DNA from: JAKALX01 sp964508715
Lineage (GTDB): Bacteria; Chloroflexota; Dehalococcoidia; Tepidiformales; Tepidiformaceae
DNA length: 64,000 nt
Assembly: GCA_964508715.1 (NCBI GenBank)
Contig: CAZDUX010000006.1
Location: 1-64,000, forward strand
Direction of reading: 5' to 3'
Below the pieces are notes generated by a model, which saw only the letters and a program-made list of their open reading frames with translations, was not told the origin of the DNA and did not search any database. The position numbers and the translations under genes were made by a program. This document shows positions 34,585 to 43,536 of the stretch, piece after piece. The first letter of the stretch is position 1, and each line of letters starts with the position of its first letter.

Positions 34585-36531
34585 TTAGCCCTCGGGGCTG
34601 GAAAGGATGAGGCTGGCGACGTTGCTGGCCGCTTCGAGGCGCTGGGCCGGGGTGGCGTGCGGGAAGTCGGCGTCGATGGAGAGCAGTTGGCCTTTTGATT
34701 CGACGACGAGGGCGCGTTCGCGGACCCAGTGAGCGGAGTCGCCGAGGCCAGGGACGGGGTTGCCGCCGCGGGCCATCATTTTTGTCGCAATGGAGAACAT
34801 GGCGCCGCCGATGGGGAGGGCGCCGGCTCGCATGACGGTGAGCTTGTTGCCGGAGGAGTCGATGAACTGCCTGACGGTGACGACGCCGGGCTTGCCGGCT
34901 TCGGATTCGTGGCCCATGGGGTCCGGGCCCTGTTCGAGCGCGAGGCCGGTTGCGTCGCGCAGGGCAGCCGGTGTGAGCATGGCGAGGGAGGGCGCGATGA
35001 GGTTGGGGATCGCCGATCCCGCGGTCGTGGGTACGGGTTCGTCGGGGTCGGGGCCGAGCTTTTCGAGTGCGGCTGGCGCTGCTGCACGGGTGAGGACTTC
35101 GAGCCGGGAGAGGTGGTGGAGGTGGGGCGAGATGATCGCGCGGACGCGGTCGCCGCGGCTCACGGCGGGGCCGAGCGGAAGCGGGTAGAGGGCAGGGATA
35201 CTCATGGCGTTGCCATCATCAACAGCGAAGCGGCCCATGTGGACCTTGACGACTTCGCCCTCGAGGGTGCGGGTCTTGCCAAGGTCGAGTGCGCCACGGG
35301 CGAGGCGGACGACGCCGCCAAAGGTGCGGGCCGAGAGGTAGAGGCCGAGGATGGCGATCATCGTGGCGATAGTGACCATGAGGGCGGTCATCTCGCTGGA
35401 GTTGATGGCCGCGCGGTCGAGGCCGTCGCTGGCGGCACTCCAGCCAATGACGATGATGACGGGCAGGATGACGTAGGCGATGCCGCCCCAGAAGACGGTG
35501 CGGCCGAGACCCTCGGCGAAGACGAAGAGCGGCCGTTTGCCCCAGCTGAAACGCTCGGGGTAGCTGATGTGGATTTCGCGCCAGGCGCCGGTGCTGCGTG
35601 TCCAGGCGGTGTGGGGATCTTCGGCGACGAGCGGGAGGCCGCGGGTTGCGTCGCGGGCAGTCCCGGTGGCGACACCGTAGGCGAGGAGGCGGTCCCAGAT
35701 GGCTACCGAAGCCGGTGGCTGGTTGTCGAAGGCGTGGCTGTGGCGGAAGTAGTCGCGCATGCCGAGCCAGCGGGCGCAGACTTGCTTGCCGAGTGGTGTA
35801 TCGGTGACGGCCTGCGAGCGGGTGACGAAGGCGAGTGCGGCCAGCCAGGAGGCGAAACCCGCACCGAGCCAGTCGCCGGGGCTCATGCTGCCCTTCTCGC
35901 CGGGGTTTTCGCCGAAGTGGGCGATACCGAAGGCGAGGGCGAAGAACCCGAAGACGAATGCGAGCCCGACGCCGATGATGATGTAATCGATCATCTCCCA
36001 GCGCTTGCGGGCGAGGCCCCTTGCTCGCGCTTCGGCGATGACGCTCTTTTCGAACCGCTTGCGCCAGCGCTGAGCATCGCCCTCTTCGCCGAGGCTGATT
36101 GCTTCGATGGGGGCCGAGCCGCCTGTCGCGCGGGATGCAACGAGGCGGTAGACCTGCATCTCGTAGCTGGCCAGGGCGTCCCGTTTCGGTTCGTCGCGGA
36201 GGCGGACGACGGTGTCCTCGTGGCCGACGAGGTCGAGGCCCAGGACGCGGCGGGCGGAGAGGTCGATGAGGGTAGCGGCGGCAGCGCCGGGCGTTACCCT
36301 CCAGTTGTTGACGAGGAAGCTGACGACAGCGGGCGGCTCGGGATCGTTGGGGAGTTCGCTGATCTCGGGGCCGGCGCCGGGGAGGTCGGGTCGTGTTCGC
36401 AACCAGCGGTAGCCAAAGGCGACAAGCCAGAGGACGAGCGCGATACAACCGGCGACGAGCAGCAGGTAGGAGAGCCCATGAAAGCCATCGAACCTGGAAC
36501 CGGAGGTGGCGAGAATGACCCCGGGGAACAT
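34585..36531 (-). CDS. DUF2207-family membrane protein
   Basis: A 648-residue membrane protein. An N-terminal helix (LSYLLLVAGCIALVLWLVAFGY) precedes a cytoplasmic winged-helix-like part (PEPPAVVSFLVNNWRVTPGAAAATLIDLSARRVL), then a helix pair (about 180-245), and RWLGMRDYFRHSHAFDNQPPASVAIWDRLLAYGVATGTA, which is the DUF2207 C-terminal signature. Two more helices (about 340-400) are followed by a 230-residue cytoplasmic tail unlike standard DUF2207 proteins, and the usual N-terminal beta-rich extracellular domain is missing. Family function is unknown. TACACT ends 8 nt before the ATG, without a ribosome site. Confidence 0.75.
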   Translation of the reverse strand: MFPGVILATSGSRFDGFHGLSYLLLVAGCIALVLWLVAFGYRWLRTRPDLPGAGPEISELPNDPEPPAVVSFLVNNWRVTPGAAAATLIDLSARRVLGLDLVGHEDTVVRLRDEPKRDALASYEMQVYRLVASRATGGSAPIEAISLGEEGDAQRWRKRFEKSVIAEARARGLARKRWEMIDYIIIGVGLAFVFGFFALAFGIAHFGENPGEKGSMSPGDWLGAGFASWLAALAFVTRSQAVTDTPLGKQVCARWLGMRDYFRHSHAFDNQPPASVAIWDRLLAYGVATGTARDATRGLPLVAEDPHTAWTRSTGAWREIHISYPERFSWGKRPLFVFAEGLGRTVFWGGIAYVILPVIIVIGWSAASDGLDRAAINSSEMTALMVTIATMIAILGLYLSARTFGGVVRLARGALDLGKTRTLEGEVVKVHMGRFAVDDGNAMSIPALYPLPLGPAVSRGDRVRAIISPHLHHLSRLEVLTRAAAPAALEKLGPDPDEPVPTTAGSAIPNLIAPSLAMLTPAALRDATGLALEQGPDPMGHESEAGKPGVVTVRQFIDSSGNKLTVMRAGALPIGGAMFSIATKMMARGGNPVPGLGDSAHWVRERALVVESKGQLLSIDADFPHATPAQRLEAASNVASLILSSPEG

Positions 36532-36647
36532 CGCCGCGAAGTGTAGGACAAGCGGGGCGTGTTGTGGGTCAAGATCGCTGCCGCGGGGTCAATTCGGCGG
36601 AAGTGGGAGTGGCCGCCGTGCCTGCGCACTTCGGGCGCCGGTTGTGG

Positions 36648-36659
36648 TCTAATCGGCCG
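36648..36659 (+). promoter_or_regulatory. -10 box of a leaderless enoyl-CoA hydratase gene
   Basis: TCTAAT (36648-36653) ends 6 nt before the ATG at 36660, with no Shine-Dalgarno; no strong -35 is evident. Confidence 0.45.
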
Positions 36660-37478
36660 ATGGAACTGAAAGTCACCCGTTACGAAGCCGCCGACCGTGT
36701 TGCGACCGTCACCCTGAGCAGGCCGGAGCGCATGAACACGTGGACGGGGCGGATGCACGTGGAGTATCGCTGGGCACTGGCCGAGGCGGAGGCGGACCGG
36801 GACGTGCGGGTGATCGTAGTGACTGGCGAAGGGCGGGCGTTCTGCGCCGGGGCCGATGCGCGGGCGCTCGAAGGGCACATCGAGAAGGGTGGTTACGACT
36901 CGGGGGTGCGTGAAGAGCTGGCGAAACCAGGCTTCGGCGTGCGCCCGGAGTTTGATGAGAGCTTTGCCTACCAGTTCGGGATCGGGAAGCCGATCATCGC
37001 GGCGATCAACGGGCCGGCGGCGGGTGTCGGGCTCGTCATCGCGTGCTTTGCCGATGTGCGGTTTGCGGTCGAAGGAGCGAAGCTCACGACGGCCCACGGG
37101 AAGCTCGGGCTCCCTGCGGAATACGGGCTATCCTGGTTGCTGCCGCGGATTGTGGGGCTTTCGTACGCGAACGACATGCTGCTTTCGAGCCGCGTCGTGC
37201 TGGCGGAAGAGGCGGCGAAGATGGGGCTCGTGAACGAGGTGCTTCCGCCCGGGGAGTTGATGCCGCGCACGTATGCGTATGCGCGGGAGCTGGCGACGAA
37301 GGTTTCGCCGGCATCGATGCGGGAGACGAAGCGGCAGATATACACGGACCTCCACCGCGATGTGGGGTCAGCGGTGCGCGAATCGGAGGCGCTGCTCAAC
37401 CGGATGACAACGGAGGCCGACTACCGCGAGGGTGTGCGCGCATTCGTCGGTAAGCGCCCGCCGGAATTCGAGACGTAG
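36660..37478 (+). CDS. Enoyl-CoA hydratase/isomerase family protein
   Basis: A 272-residue crotonase-fold protein. The first oxyanion-hole segment is AFCAGADARAL (residues about 59-69); the second is AINGPAAGVGLVIACFADVRFA. One catalytic Glu of classic hydratase is apparent in the GLPAEYGLSWLLPRIVG loop; the other position is not clear, so it may be a hydratase, isomerase or related enzyme. An insertion (EGHIEKGGYDSGVREELAKPGFGVRPEFDE) after the first oxyanion loop suggests a large substrate. The ATG at 36660 fits alignment and the -10 box; the frame upstream overlaps the divergent promoter. Confidence 0.88.
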   Translation: MELKVTRYEAADRVATVTLSRPERMNTWTGRMHVEYRWALAEAEADRDVRVIVVTGEGRAFCAGADARALEGHIEKGGYDSGVREELAKPGFGVRPEFDESFAYQFGIGKPIIAAINGPAAGVGLVIACFADVRFAVEGAKLTTAHGKLGLPAEYGLSWLLPRIVGLSYANDMLLSSRVVLAEEAAKMGLVNEVLPPGELMPRTYAYARELATKVSPASMRETKRQIYTDLHRDVGSAVRESEALLNRMTTEADYREGVRAFVGKRPPEFET

Positions 37479-37488
37479 CCCGCGGTGG

Positions 37489-38031
37489 TCAGACTTCCTT
37501 TGCGCGCATCGTCCAGTAGTCGGCGAGGGCCTGGCGAATGACGGTGAGGGCCCTGCTGCGGCCCTCGAAGGGTTCGACGACGACTTCTTTTTCCTCGAGT
37601 GCCTTGTAGTCGAGGAAGAAGCGGTTGATCTCGAGCATGACGTGGGGAGGGGCGTGTTCGAGCTCGGTGATGTGGTTGACGGCGGGGTCGTTGGCGTGGA
37701 CGGCGAGGATCTTGTCGTCGGCCTTTCCCTGGTCACGCATATGCATGAGGCCGATGGGGCGGACGTAGACGATGGTCATGGGGTGGACGGGTTCCTGGCC
37801 GAGGACGAGGACATCGAGAGGGTCGCCGTCGTCGCAGTAGGAGCGGGGGATGAATCCGTAGTTTGCGGGGTAGTGGACGGAGCTATAGAGGACGCGGTCG
37901 AGCTTGAGGAGGCCGCTGGTCTTGTCGAGTTCGTACTTGTTCTTGCTGCCGGCGGGGATTTCGATGACGACGGGGAGGTTGGAATCGACAGTGCTGGGGT
38001 CGACGGGGATATCGTGCCAGGGGTGGGTCAT
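37489..38031 (-). CDS. ppa: Inorganic pyrophosphatase, family I
   Basis: A 180-residue soluble pyrophosphatase. VIEIPAGSKNKYELDKTSG, the metal-binding DDGDPLDVLVLG, and KADDKILAV are the diagnostic segments. It drives biosynthetic reactions by removing pyrophosphate. The start at 38031 is set by alignment; the upstream open frame is antisense to nothing meaningful. TACCCT ends 6 nt before the ATG, so this may be another leaderless gene. Convergent with the hydratase gene, 10 nt apart. Confidence 0.95.
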   Translation of the reverse strand: MTHPWHDIPVDPSTVDSNLPVVIEIPAGSKNKYELDKTSGLLKLDRVLYSSVHYPANYGFIPRSYCDDGDPLDVLVLGQEPVHPMTIVYVRPIGLMHMRDQGKADDKILAVHANDPAVNHITELEHAPPHVMLEINRFFLDYKALEEKEVVVEPFEGRSRALTVIRQALADYWTMRAKEV

Positions 38032-38068
38032 GGAGCGAGGGTACCAGTGTGCTGGCAAAGGGGCGTGC

Positions 38069-38494
38069 TCAGCCGATGAAGCGGATGTTGCCGAGGGCGG
38101 CCTGCCTGGCGGCGTTGGCGAAGCGGCGGTCGGAGGTCCAGAACTCGGCGTCGAGTGCCTCGGCGGTGGTGTAACCGAGGGCATCGAAGATGTCGGACTG
38201 GTTGAGGCGGGAGGCGAGTTCGTAGGCGGGGAGGAGGAGTTCGGGCAGCCAGGCGGCGGGCTCGAGAGCATCGATGATATCGTCGAGCAGGTCGCGACCC
38301 TCGTTCGCGGTCATATTCCCCCGGTTGATCTGTTTCCTGATGAGGGAGGCGATTTCGAGCATGGTCCCGGCTGTCGGTACGAATGTGTCCCCGGCTTCGT
38401 TCGCGGCACTGAGTGCGGTGCGGGCGCCGGCGGTTGACTGCGTCGGGAGGAAAGCATGTGCCAGGAGTGCAGTGTCAATGACCCGGCGGCTCAG
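38069..38494 (-). CDS. vapC: VapC-type PIN-domain toxin, apparent CTG start
   Basis: A 141-residue PIN-domain RNase. Reading back from the obvious ATG at 38362, the frame stays open and supplies the missing PIN N-terminus: RRVIDTALLAHAFLP with the first acidic Asp7, then Glu47 in MLEIAS; later acids are Asp101, Asp104 and Asp122 in QSDIFDALGYTT and WTSDRRFA. Without the upstream part the domain would lack its first catalytic Asp. The only workable start is CTG at 38494, overlapping the antitoxin stop as CTGA, with AAGGA just upstream. VapC toxins cut tRNA or rRNA when not bound by antitoxin. The low-efficiency start plus coupling would keep toxin below antitoxin (inference). Confidence 0.75.
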   Translation of the reverse strand: MSRRVIDTALLAHAFLPTQSTAGARTALSAANEAGDTFVPTAGTMLEIASLIRKQINRGNMTANEGRDLLDDIIDALEPAAWLPELLLPAYELASRLNQSDIFDALGYTTAEALDAEFWTSDRRFANAARQAALGNIRFIG

Positions 38495-38679
38495 TTCCTT
38501 GAACCTCGGAGTTCTGCGATATCGGCGTCAATATCCAGTAGATGCCGGGTGCGAGCGAGGATCTGGGCGTGAATGCGATCGACGTCGGCCATGATCTCGT
38601 TCCACGTCCGGCGGACCCGGATCCTGGACGGCGCGGTCTCTACGGGCTGTTCCACATCAGGTTCTCTTGGTAGTGCCAC
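38491..38679 (-). CDS. vapB: Putative VapB-type antitoxin
   Basis: A 62-residue acidic-to-basic helical protein directly upstream of the PIN toxin: a short N-terminal segment, VETAPSRIRVRRTWNEIMADVDRIHAQILART, then HLLDIDADIAELRGSRN. I see no standard AbrB or RHH motif, so the label rests on position, size and the 4-nt CTGA overlap with the toxin. The GTG at 38679 is favoured because TACAAT (38691-38686) ends 6 nt upstream, giving a leaderless start; the open frame extends further upstream into what should be promoter. Confidence 0.6.
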   Translation of the reverse strand: MALPREPDVEQPVETAPSRIRVRRTWNEIMADVDRIHAQILARTRHLLDIDADIAELRGSRN

Positions 38680-38685
38680 GGGCCA

Positions 38686-38691
38686 ATTGTA
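38686..38691 (-). promoter_or_regulatory. -10 box of the toxin-antitoxin operon
   Basis: TACAAT on the minus strand, 6 nt before the antitoxin GTG; -35 not convincing. Confidence 0.5.
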
Positions 38692-38781
38692 CCCTGAGCG
38701 GCTAGTCCCCGCGGAATTGGGCACCATCGAAAACGGGTAGAGACCCGTTTCGTGCGTTGATCCCGTGTGCACGACGCAGCG

Positions 38782-39561
38782 CTACACCTGGATGAACCAG
38801 CTCCCGGCGATGGTGGCGAAGCGGCTTGGTTGTTCGAGGTTCGACAGGTGGCCGGCATCGAGGATCGTCTTCGTTTCGGAGCGGGGGATGGCCGCGCGCC
38901 AGACGGGTCCGTACCCGGCGGGGATGAAGCGGTCCTTGGCGCCGGTGACGATGAGCGTGCGAGCCTTGATCCTGGGCAGGCGGGCGGCGACGCCGGTATC
39001 GGGAATCGGCCAGAGGAACTTCGCCGCGGCCTTCAGGTCCTTCATCTCCTGCACGTAGTTCTCCATGGCGTCGACCTGGCCGTCGCGAAGGATGAGCTTC
39101 TGACGATAGGCGGGGTCGCTGAGGAGGACGGCGGTTGCCATCATCGGGTGTTGGGCGAAGGGGTCTTCGCCACCGATCTCCTCGTCCCAGACGCCGACGG
39201 GGTTGGCGAGCACGATCCGGTTCACGCGATCGGGGCGGATGGCAGCGAGTTCGGCGGCGATCCATGCGCCAACGGAGTGGCCGAGGACATTCGCCTTTTC
39301 GATTCCCAGGTAGTCGAGGAAATCGACATAATGCAGGACGAGATCGAGGCCGTTCTCGACCTGGTCGAGGCCTTGCGACGGCCCCCAGCCGGGATGGTAG
39401 GGAGCGATGACATCGAAGCGGGTGGAGAGTTCGGCGAGGGCGGGTTCCCAGCCCTGCATGCCCGCGAGGTGATGGAGGTAGAGCAACGGGTCGCCGGAAC
39501 CACCGCGGAAGTAGTGGACGGGCGCCTTGCCGGGGCGGATCTGGGCGACAAGCTGGTCCAT
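38782..39561 (-). CDS. Alpha/beta hydrolase
   Basis: A 259-residue alpha/beta-hydrolase. LLYLHHLAGMQGW supplies the oxyanion loop, VLGHSVGAWIA the nucleophile elbow Ser, GAKDRFIP the acid Asp and DAGHLSNLEQP the catalytic His. A cap region lies at about 135-195. It is close in shape to meta-cleavage-product hydrolases and other C-C or ester hydrolases, but the substrate is unknown. AAGGAG lies about 9 nt before the ATG. It is followed on the same strand by the VapBC-type pair, and preceded by the LLM flavin enzyme gene, which may be cotranscribed. Confidence 0.88.
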   Translation of the reverse strand: MDQLVAQIRPGKAPVHYFRGGSGDPLLYLHHLAGMQGWEPALAELSTRFDVIAPYHPGWGPSQGLDQVENGLDLVLHYVDFLDYLGIEKANVLGHSVGAWIAAELAAIRPDRVNRIVLANPVGVWDEEIGGEDPFAQHPMMATAVLLSDPAYRQKLILRDGQVDAMENYVQEMKDLKAAAKFLWPIPDTGVAARLPRIKARTLIVTGAKDRFIPAGYGPVWRAAIPRSETKTILDAGHLSNLEQPSRFATIAGSWFIQV

Positions 39562-39701
39562 GAGATGGGACTCCTTGGGGCTCGAAGGTCAGGCAATGGG
39601 ATGTGGCTGCCACGGAGGTTCGTTTCCGTTGGAGCGAGGGACAGGGGCTCCAACTCTTCGAACCTCCGTGGCGAGCCGAAGGCGCGGCACGCTTCGCGCC
39701 T

Positions 39702-40943
39702 TTATGCCATCACGCGCTCGCGGATCGCGCGTGGGTTGGCCATCTGGGTAGCCGCAAGCGGCTTCGGGGACCAGTGGTCCTCGTACTCGGACCAGATCTG
39801 CCGAAGGTTCGGCATGACCTGGTTTGCAAACAGGGTGGTGCTCTGCTCGCACTTGTCGCGCGGCATGTCACCGATGTGCATGAGGCAGAAGACGTGGCCG
39901 ACCTTGAGCTCCCTGGCGAGGTGCTCCATCTGCTCGGTCACGGATTTCGGGCTGCCGGCAACGATGTAGCCTTCGTCGACGAGTTGCCTGTAGCTCTTGC
40001 CCACGGCGCTCGACGAGGCGATGCCTGCGACCTGGGCGGCGAGGCCCGCGCGGATGGTGGCTTCGGTGCGGTAGCCGGGCGCGTCGGCGAATCCGGGGTA
40101 GACGTGGAGGCAGCGCTCGAAGAAGTACTTCACGTGTTCGTAGTAGCGGTCTTCGGCCTCGGAGTCTGTTTCGGCGACGACGATCTGCTGGGCGAAGGAC
40201 GACTGGTAGGGGTTGAACTCGTGGCCGAGTTCGGCGACGCGATTGTGGAAGCCCTGGAGAAGGTGGGCGCCGCGCTTGAAGCCGGAGAAGCTGAGGTAGG
40301 AGTAGTTGTAGGCTTTTTCGGCGCAGAAGTCCCAGGTCTCGACAGAGCCACCGCCCGGGATCCAGATCGGCGGGACTTTCTGGATGGGCCGCGGCCAGAT
40401 GTTCACGTAGCGGAGCTTGTTGAACTTGCCGTTCCAGGTGAAGACGTCGGGGTCGGTCCAGGCGCGGATGATGAGGTCATGGTTCTCGGCGTAGCGCTCG
40501 CGGAGGGTGGCGGGGTTGGAGCCGAAGGCGTAGTTCGTATCCATGGAGGTGCCGACGGGGAAGCCGGCAATGAGCCTGCCACCGGAGATGACGTCGAGCA
40601 TCGCCATCTCTTCGGCGACGCGCGTTGGCGGGTTGTAGAGGGCGATGGACATGCCGAGGAGGATGATGCTGACGTCGCGTGTGCGGCGTGCGAGGGTGGC
40701 GGCCATGAGTGATGGCGAGGGCATGAGCCCGTAGGCGTTCTGGTGGTGTTCGTTGACGCCGATGCCATCGAAGCCGAGGTCGGCGGCGAATTCGAGGAGA
40801 TCGAGGTAGTCGTTATAGATCTGGTGGCCTTTGACCGGGTCGTAGAGGCGTGAATCGACGTCCACCCAGACGCTCCGGTGCTTCTCCGTGAAGTCATCGG
40901 GGAGATAGGGGTAGGGCATCAGATTGAACCAGTGGAACTTCAT
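39702..40943 (-). CDS. LLM-class flavin-dependent oxidoreductase (luciferase-like)
   Basis: A 413-residue TIM-barrel enzyme of the bacterial luciferase/F420 superfamily. MKFHWFNLMPYPYLP, GFDGIGVNEHHQNAYGLMPSPSLMAATLARRT, LGMSIALYNPPTRVAEEMAMLDVISGGRLIAGFPVG and ENHDLIIRAWTDPDVFTWNGKF follow the order of the alkanal monooxygenase subgroup. Such proteins use reduced FMN, or F420 in some lineages, for oxygenation or hydride transfer. The ATG at 40943 fits alignment and has AGGGGAA upstream. It lies 140 nt upstream of the hydrolase gene on the same strand, consistent with joint breakdown of an organic compound. Confidence 0.9.
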   Translation of the reverse strand: MKFHWFNLMPYPYLPDDFTEKHRSVWVDVDSRLYDPVKGHQIYNDYLDLLEFAADLGFDGIGVNEHHQNAYGLMPSPSLMAATLARRTRDVSIILLGMSIALYNPPTRVAEEMAMLDVISGGRLIAGFPVGTSMDTNYAFGSNPATLRERYAENHDLIIRAWTDPDVFTWNGKFNKLRYVNIWPRPIQKVPPIWIPGGGSVETWDFCAEKAYNYSYLSFSGFKRGAHLLQGFHNRVAELGHEFNPYQSSFAQQIVVAETDSEAEDRYYEHVKYFFERCLHVYPGFADAPGYRTEATIRAGLAAQVAGIASSSAVGKSYRQLVDEGYIVAGSPKSVTEQMEHLARELKVGHVFCLMHIGDMPRDKCEQSTTLFANQVMPNLRQIWSEYEDHWSPKPLAATQMANPRAIRERVMA

Positions 40944-41010
40944 GCGTGCGGGTTCCCCTGTCCAGAAACTGCTTTGCATGACGCTAAGGGGCAGGTGCCG
41001 CGGAGGTGAC

Positions 41011-41045
41011 GGCCGATCGGCCCATTGCAAATGGGCCGATCGGCC
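41011..41045. terminator. Perfect 15-bp hairpin after the UspA gene
   Basis: Arms GGCCGATCGGCCCAT and its complement with loop TGCAA, between the UspA-type gene stop (41082) and the next minus-strand gene. No T tract. Confidence 0.7.
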
Positions 41046-41081
41046 CGGGCGTGGGGCGGGGACTCACGCCCGGTGATGGTG

Positions 41082-41927
41082 CTACTCGGCGGGCACTCGC
41101 ACGAGGAGGACGGGGCGGTCGCTGAGGCGTGTAACCTCGTCGGCGACGCTCCCGAGCTCGAGGCGGATTTCACCGCTCCAACCGTGCGTTGCCATGATGA
41201 TGATGTCGCAGTGATTGCCGCGGGCATACTCGCGGATGATCCGTGCGGCGCGGCCGTGGAGGACGACGGGGACCTCGCCCTCATGCGCGATCTTCTGGAC
41301 GTAGCGGATGGCGCGATGGTAGAGCTGTTCTTCGAGCTCTTCCTGCCCAACGACGCGGAAGCTGCCGCTGAGGTCGATGATGCGAAGGATGTGGAGGTTG
41401 CCTGCGCTGGCTCCGGCGAGTTCCCGCGCGAGGCCGAGCGCCTGCTCCGAAGCCTTCGAGCCATCGAGGGAGACGAGCATCGTGCTGAGCGTGGCTTCGC
41501 CGGCGCCCGGCGGGACCACGAGGACGGGGACCGGCAGGGTTCGGACGAGCTTGTCGGCGACGCTGCCGCGGCCGGTACCTTCGAAGCCGCTCTTGCCGCG
41601 CGTGGTTATCACGACGAGGCTGGTTGCTCCTCGCTCGCAGATGGCACGAATCTCGCCGGGGACGTCGCCGTTGCGTACTTCCGTGGTGACTCGAATGCCG
41701 GAGAGCACCGGGTGGCGGGAGAGTGCATCGAGATAGGCCGGGAGCGATTCGACGGCCTGCGATGCACCGGCGGGCTCGATGTCTGCGAACTCCCAGAAAT
41801 GCGGGTCGGAGCGATAGACCGTGACGAGGTGGATGGAGCTATCGCGGGCGCGGGCGATGGCCGCGGCCCAGGGTAGCGCCTCCTCGGCGAGCGGCGATTG
41901 ATCGAGCGGGACAACAATCCGCGACAT
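41082..41927 (-). CDS. Universal stress protein, two UspA domains
   Basis: A 281-residue tandem UspA protein. Domain 1 (1-145) begins SRIVVPLDQSPLAEEALPWA and ends with the ATP-binding pattern TRGKSGFEGTGRGSVADKLVRTLPVPVLVV; domain 2 (about 150-281) begins TMLVSLDGSKASEQAL and ends ATHGWSGEIRLELGSVADEVTRLSDRPVLLV. The first domain keeps the G-x2-G-x9-G(S/T)-like ATP site more closely than the second. Probably a stress- or energy-responsive protein. AAGGAG precedes the ATG at 41927. Confidence 0.92.
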   Translation of the reverse strand: MSRIVVPLDQSPLAEEALPWAAAIARARDSSIHLVTVYRSDPHFWEFADIEPAGASQAVESLPAYLDALSRHPVLSGIRVTTEVRNGDVPGEIRAICERGATSLVVITTRGKSGFEGTGRGSVADKLVRTLPVPVLVVPPGAGEATLSTMLVSLDGSKASEQALGLARELAGASAGNLHILRIIDLSGSFRVVGQEELEEQLYHRAIRYVQKIAHEGEVPVVLHGRAARIIREYARGNHCDIIIMATHGWSGEIRLELGSVADEVTRLSDRPVLLVRVPAE

Positions 41928-42041
41928 TCCGTTCTCCTTGGGAGCGTGAAGCGTGGAATCCACCGTAGGGTGTGCGATGGCGTGGTACATCGGCCCGACG
42001 GCCCGGATCCGGGGCCCATCTGCCCATGCGGAGAAGAACCA

Positions 42042-42072
42042 GAGAGGACCGCGAGCTATTCGCGGTCCTCTC
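42042..42072. terminator. Perfect 13-bp hairpin after the thiolase gene
   Basis: GAGAGGACCGCGA, loop GCTAT, and the complement, 42 nt past the thiolase stop codon. Confidence 0.7.
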
Positions 42073-42113
42073 GATAGTGGTCCGGATGGCGTGTCCGCCC
42101 GGGGGCGGTTGCC

Positions 42114-43289
42114 TTAGCTGAGGCGCTCGAAGACGGTGGCGATGCCCTGGCCGCCGCCGATGCAGAGGCTGGCGATGCCAAACTGGCCGTTGGTGCGCTC
42201 GAGCTCGTACATCGCCTTGATGGCGAGGATGGCGCCGGTGGCGCCGATCGGATGGCCGAGGGCGATTGCGCCGCCGTTCGGATTCGTCTTCGCAGGGTCG
42301 AGTGAGAGCTCGTTGGCGCAGGCGCAGGCGACGCTGGCGAACGCCTCGTTGAGCTCGATCGTATCGATCTGGCTGAGGCTGAGCTTCGACTTCTCGAGGG
42401 CCTTGCGGATGGCCGGGATGGGGCCGCTGCCCATGATGCTGGGGTCGACGCCTGCTTCGGCGCGGGCGACGATGCGCATCTTCGGCTTGAGGCCGAGTTC
42501 ATTCGCCTTCGAGGCCGACATGAGGACCAGGGCGGCGGCGCCGTCGTTGATGCCGCTGGCGTTGCCGGCGGTGACGACACCGCCTTCCTTGAAGGCGGGA
42601 CGAAGCTTGCCGAGGGCCTCGGCCGTGGTGGCGCGGGGATGCTCGTCGGTGTCGACGACTTTCTCTTCGCGGCCGACCTTGACGGTCATCGGGGTGATCT
42701 GGTCTTTGAAGTAGCCCTGTTCGATGGCGTTGAGGGCACGGCGCTGCGATTCGGCGGAGAGCTCATCCTGGGCGGCGCGGGTGACTTCGAACTGCTCGGC
42801 GAGGTTCTCGGCGGTGATGCCCATGTGGTAGCCCTTGAAGGGGTCGCTGAGCAGGTGAATGATGCCGTCTTCGATGCTATCGTGTCCGAGGCGGTAGCCG
42901 GAGCGGGCCTTGCGCAGGTAGAAGGGCATGCGCGTCATGTTCTCGGCGCCGCCGGCCACGACGACTTCGGCATCGCCGCTCTGGATGAGGCGTGAAGCGG
43001 TGTTGATCGCCTCGAGGCCGCTGCCGCAGATACGGTTGACGTTCATGGCGGGCGTGCCGATGGGGAGGCCGGCCTTGACGGCGGCGTGGCGCGAGAGGTA
43101 AGCATCCTCGGCGACCTGGCCGACGATGCCCATGACGACCTGCTCAACGGTACCGGGCTCGATACCGGCGCGGTTGACGGCTTCGCGGATGACATGGGCT
43201 GCGAGGTCGGATGCGGGGACATCGGAGAACGAGCCCTGGAACCGGCCAATGGCCGTGCGGCAGCCGCTGACGATGACGACGTCTTCCAT
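42114..43289 (-). CDS. Acetyl-CoA acetyltransferase (thiolase)
   Basis: A 391-residue thiolase. The nucleophile Cys is in NRICGSGLEAINTA (about residue 88); NEAFA is the second signature; LGHPIGATGA holds the catalytic His and CIGGGQGIA the second Cys. Length and motifs match biosynthetic-type thiolases (PhaA/AtoB), which condense two acetyl-CoA or cleave acetoacetyl-CoA. It completes the set of beta-oxidation-type activities scattered in the window but is not in an operon with them. AGGA lies 7 nt before the ATG. Confidence 0.95.
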   Translation of the reverse strand: MEDVVIVSGCRTAIGRFQGSFSDVPASDLAAHVIREAVNRAGIEPGTVEQVVMGIVGQVAEDAYLSRHAAVKAGLPIGTPAMNVNRICGSGLEAINTASRLIQSGDAEVVVAGGAENMTRMPFYLRKARSGYRLGHDSIEDGIIHLLSDPFKGYHMGITAENLAEQFEVTRAAQDELSAESQRRALNAIEQGYFKDQITPMTVKVGREEKVVDTDEHPRATTAEALGKLRPAFKEGGVVTAGNASGINDGAAALVLMSASKANELGLKPKMRIVARAEAGVDPSIMGSGPIPAIRKALEKSKLSLSQIDTIELNEAFASVACACANELSLDPAKTNPNGGAIALGHPIGATGAILAIKAMYELERTNGQFGIASLCIGGGQGIATVFERLS

Positions 43290-43536
43290 TCAACGATCCT
43301 GGGTGCGTGGAGTTCCGGGATTCACGTGGAAGCGCCCGGCGGCACAGGTTTGACGATTGTACTCGCGGTGAGCCAGCCGAGCTACGGATAGGAGTTGAAC
43401 GAGGCATAGACCCGGGCTATAGGAGATCGGTGCTCTGTGGAGATTGGCCGGCTTTCGAACGAAGCGTGGGTGGGCTCTGGGAAGATGCCCAGGGGCGATA
43501 CCTGCCGCCTCGGCGAACGGTTACCCTGATCGATGT

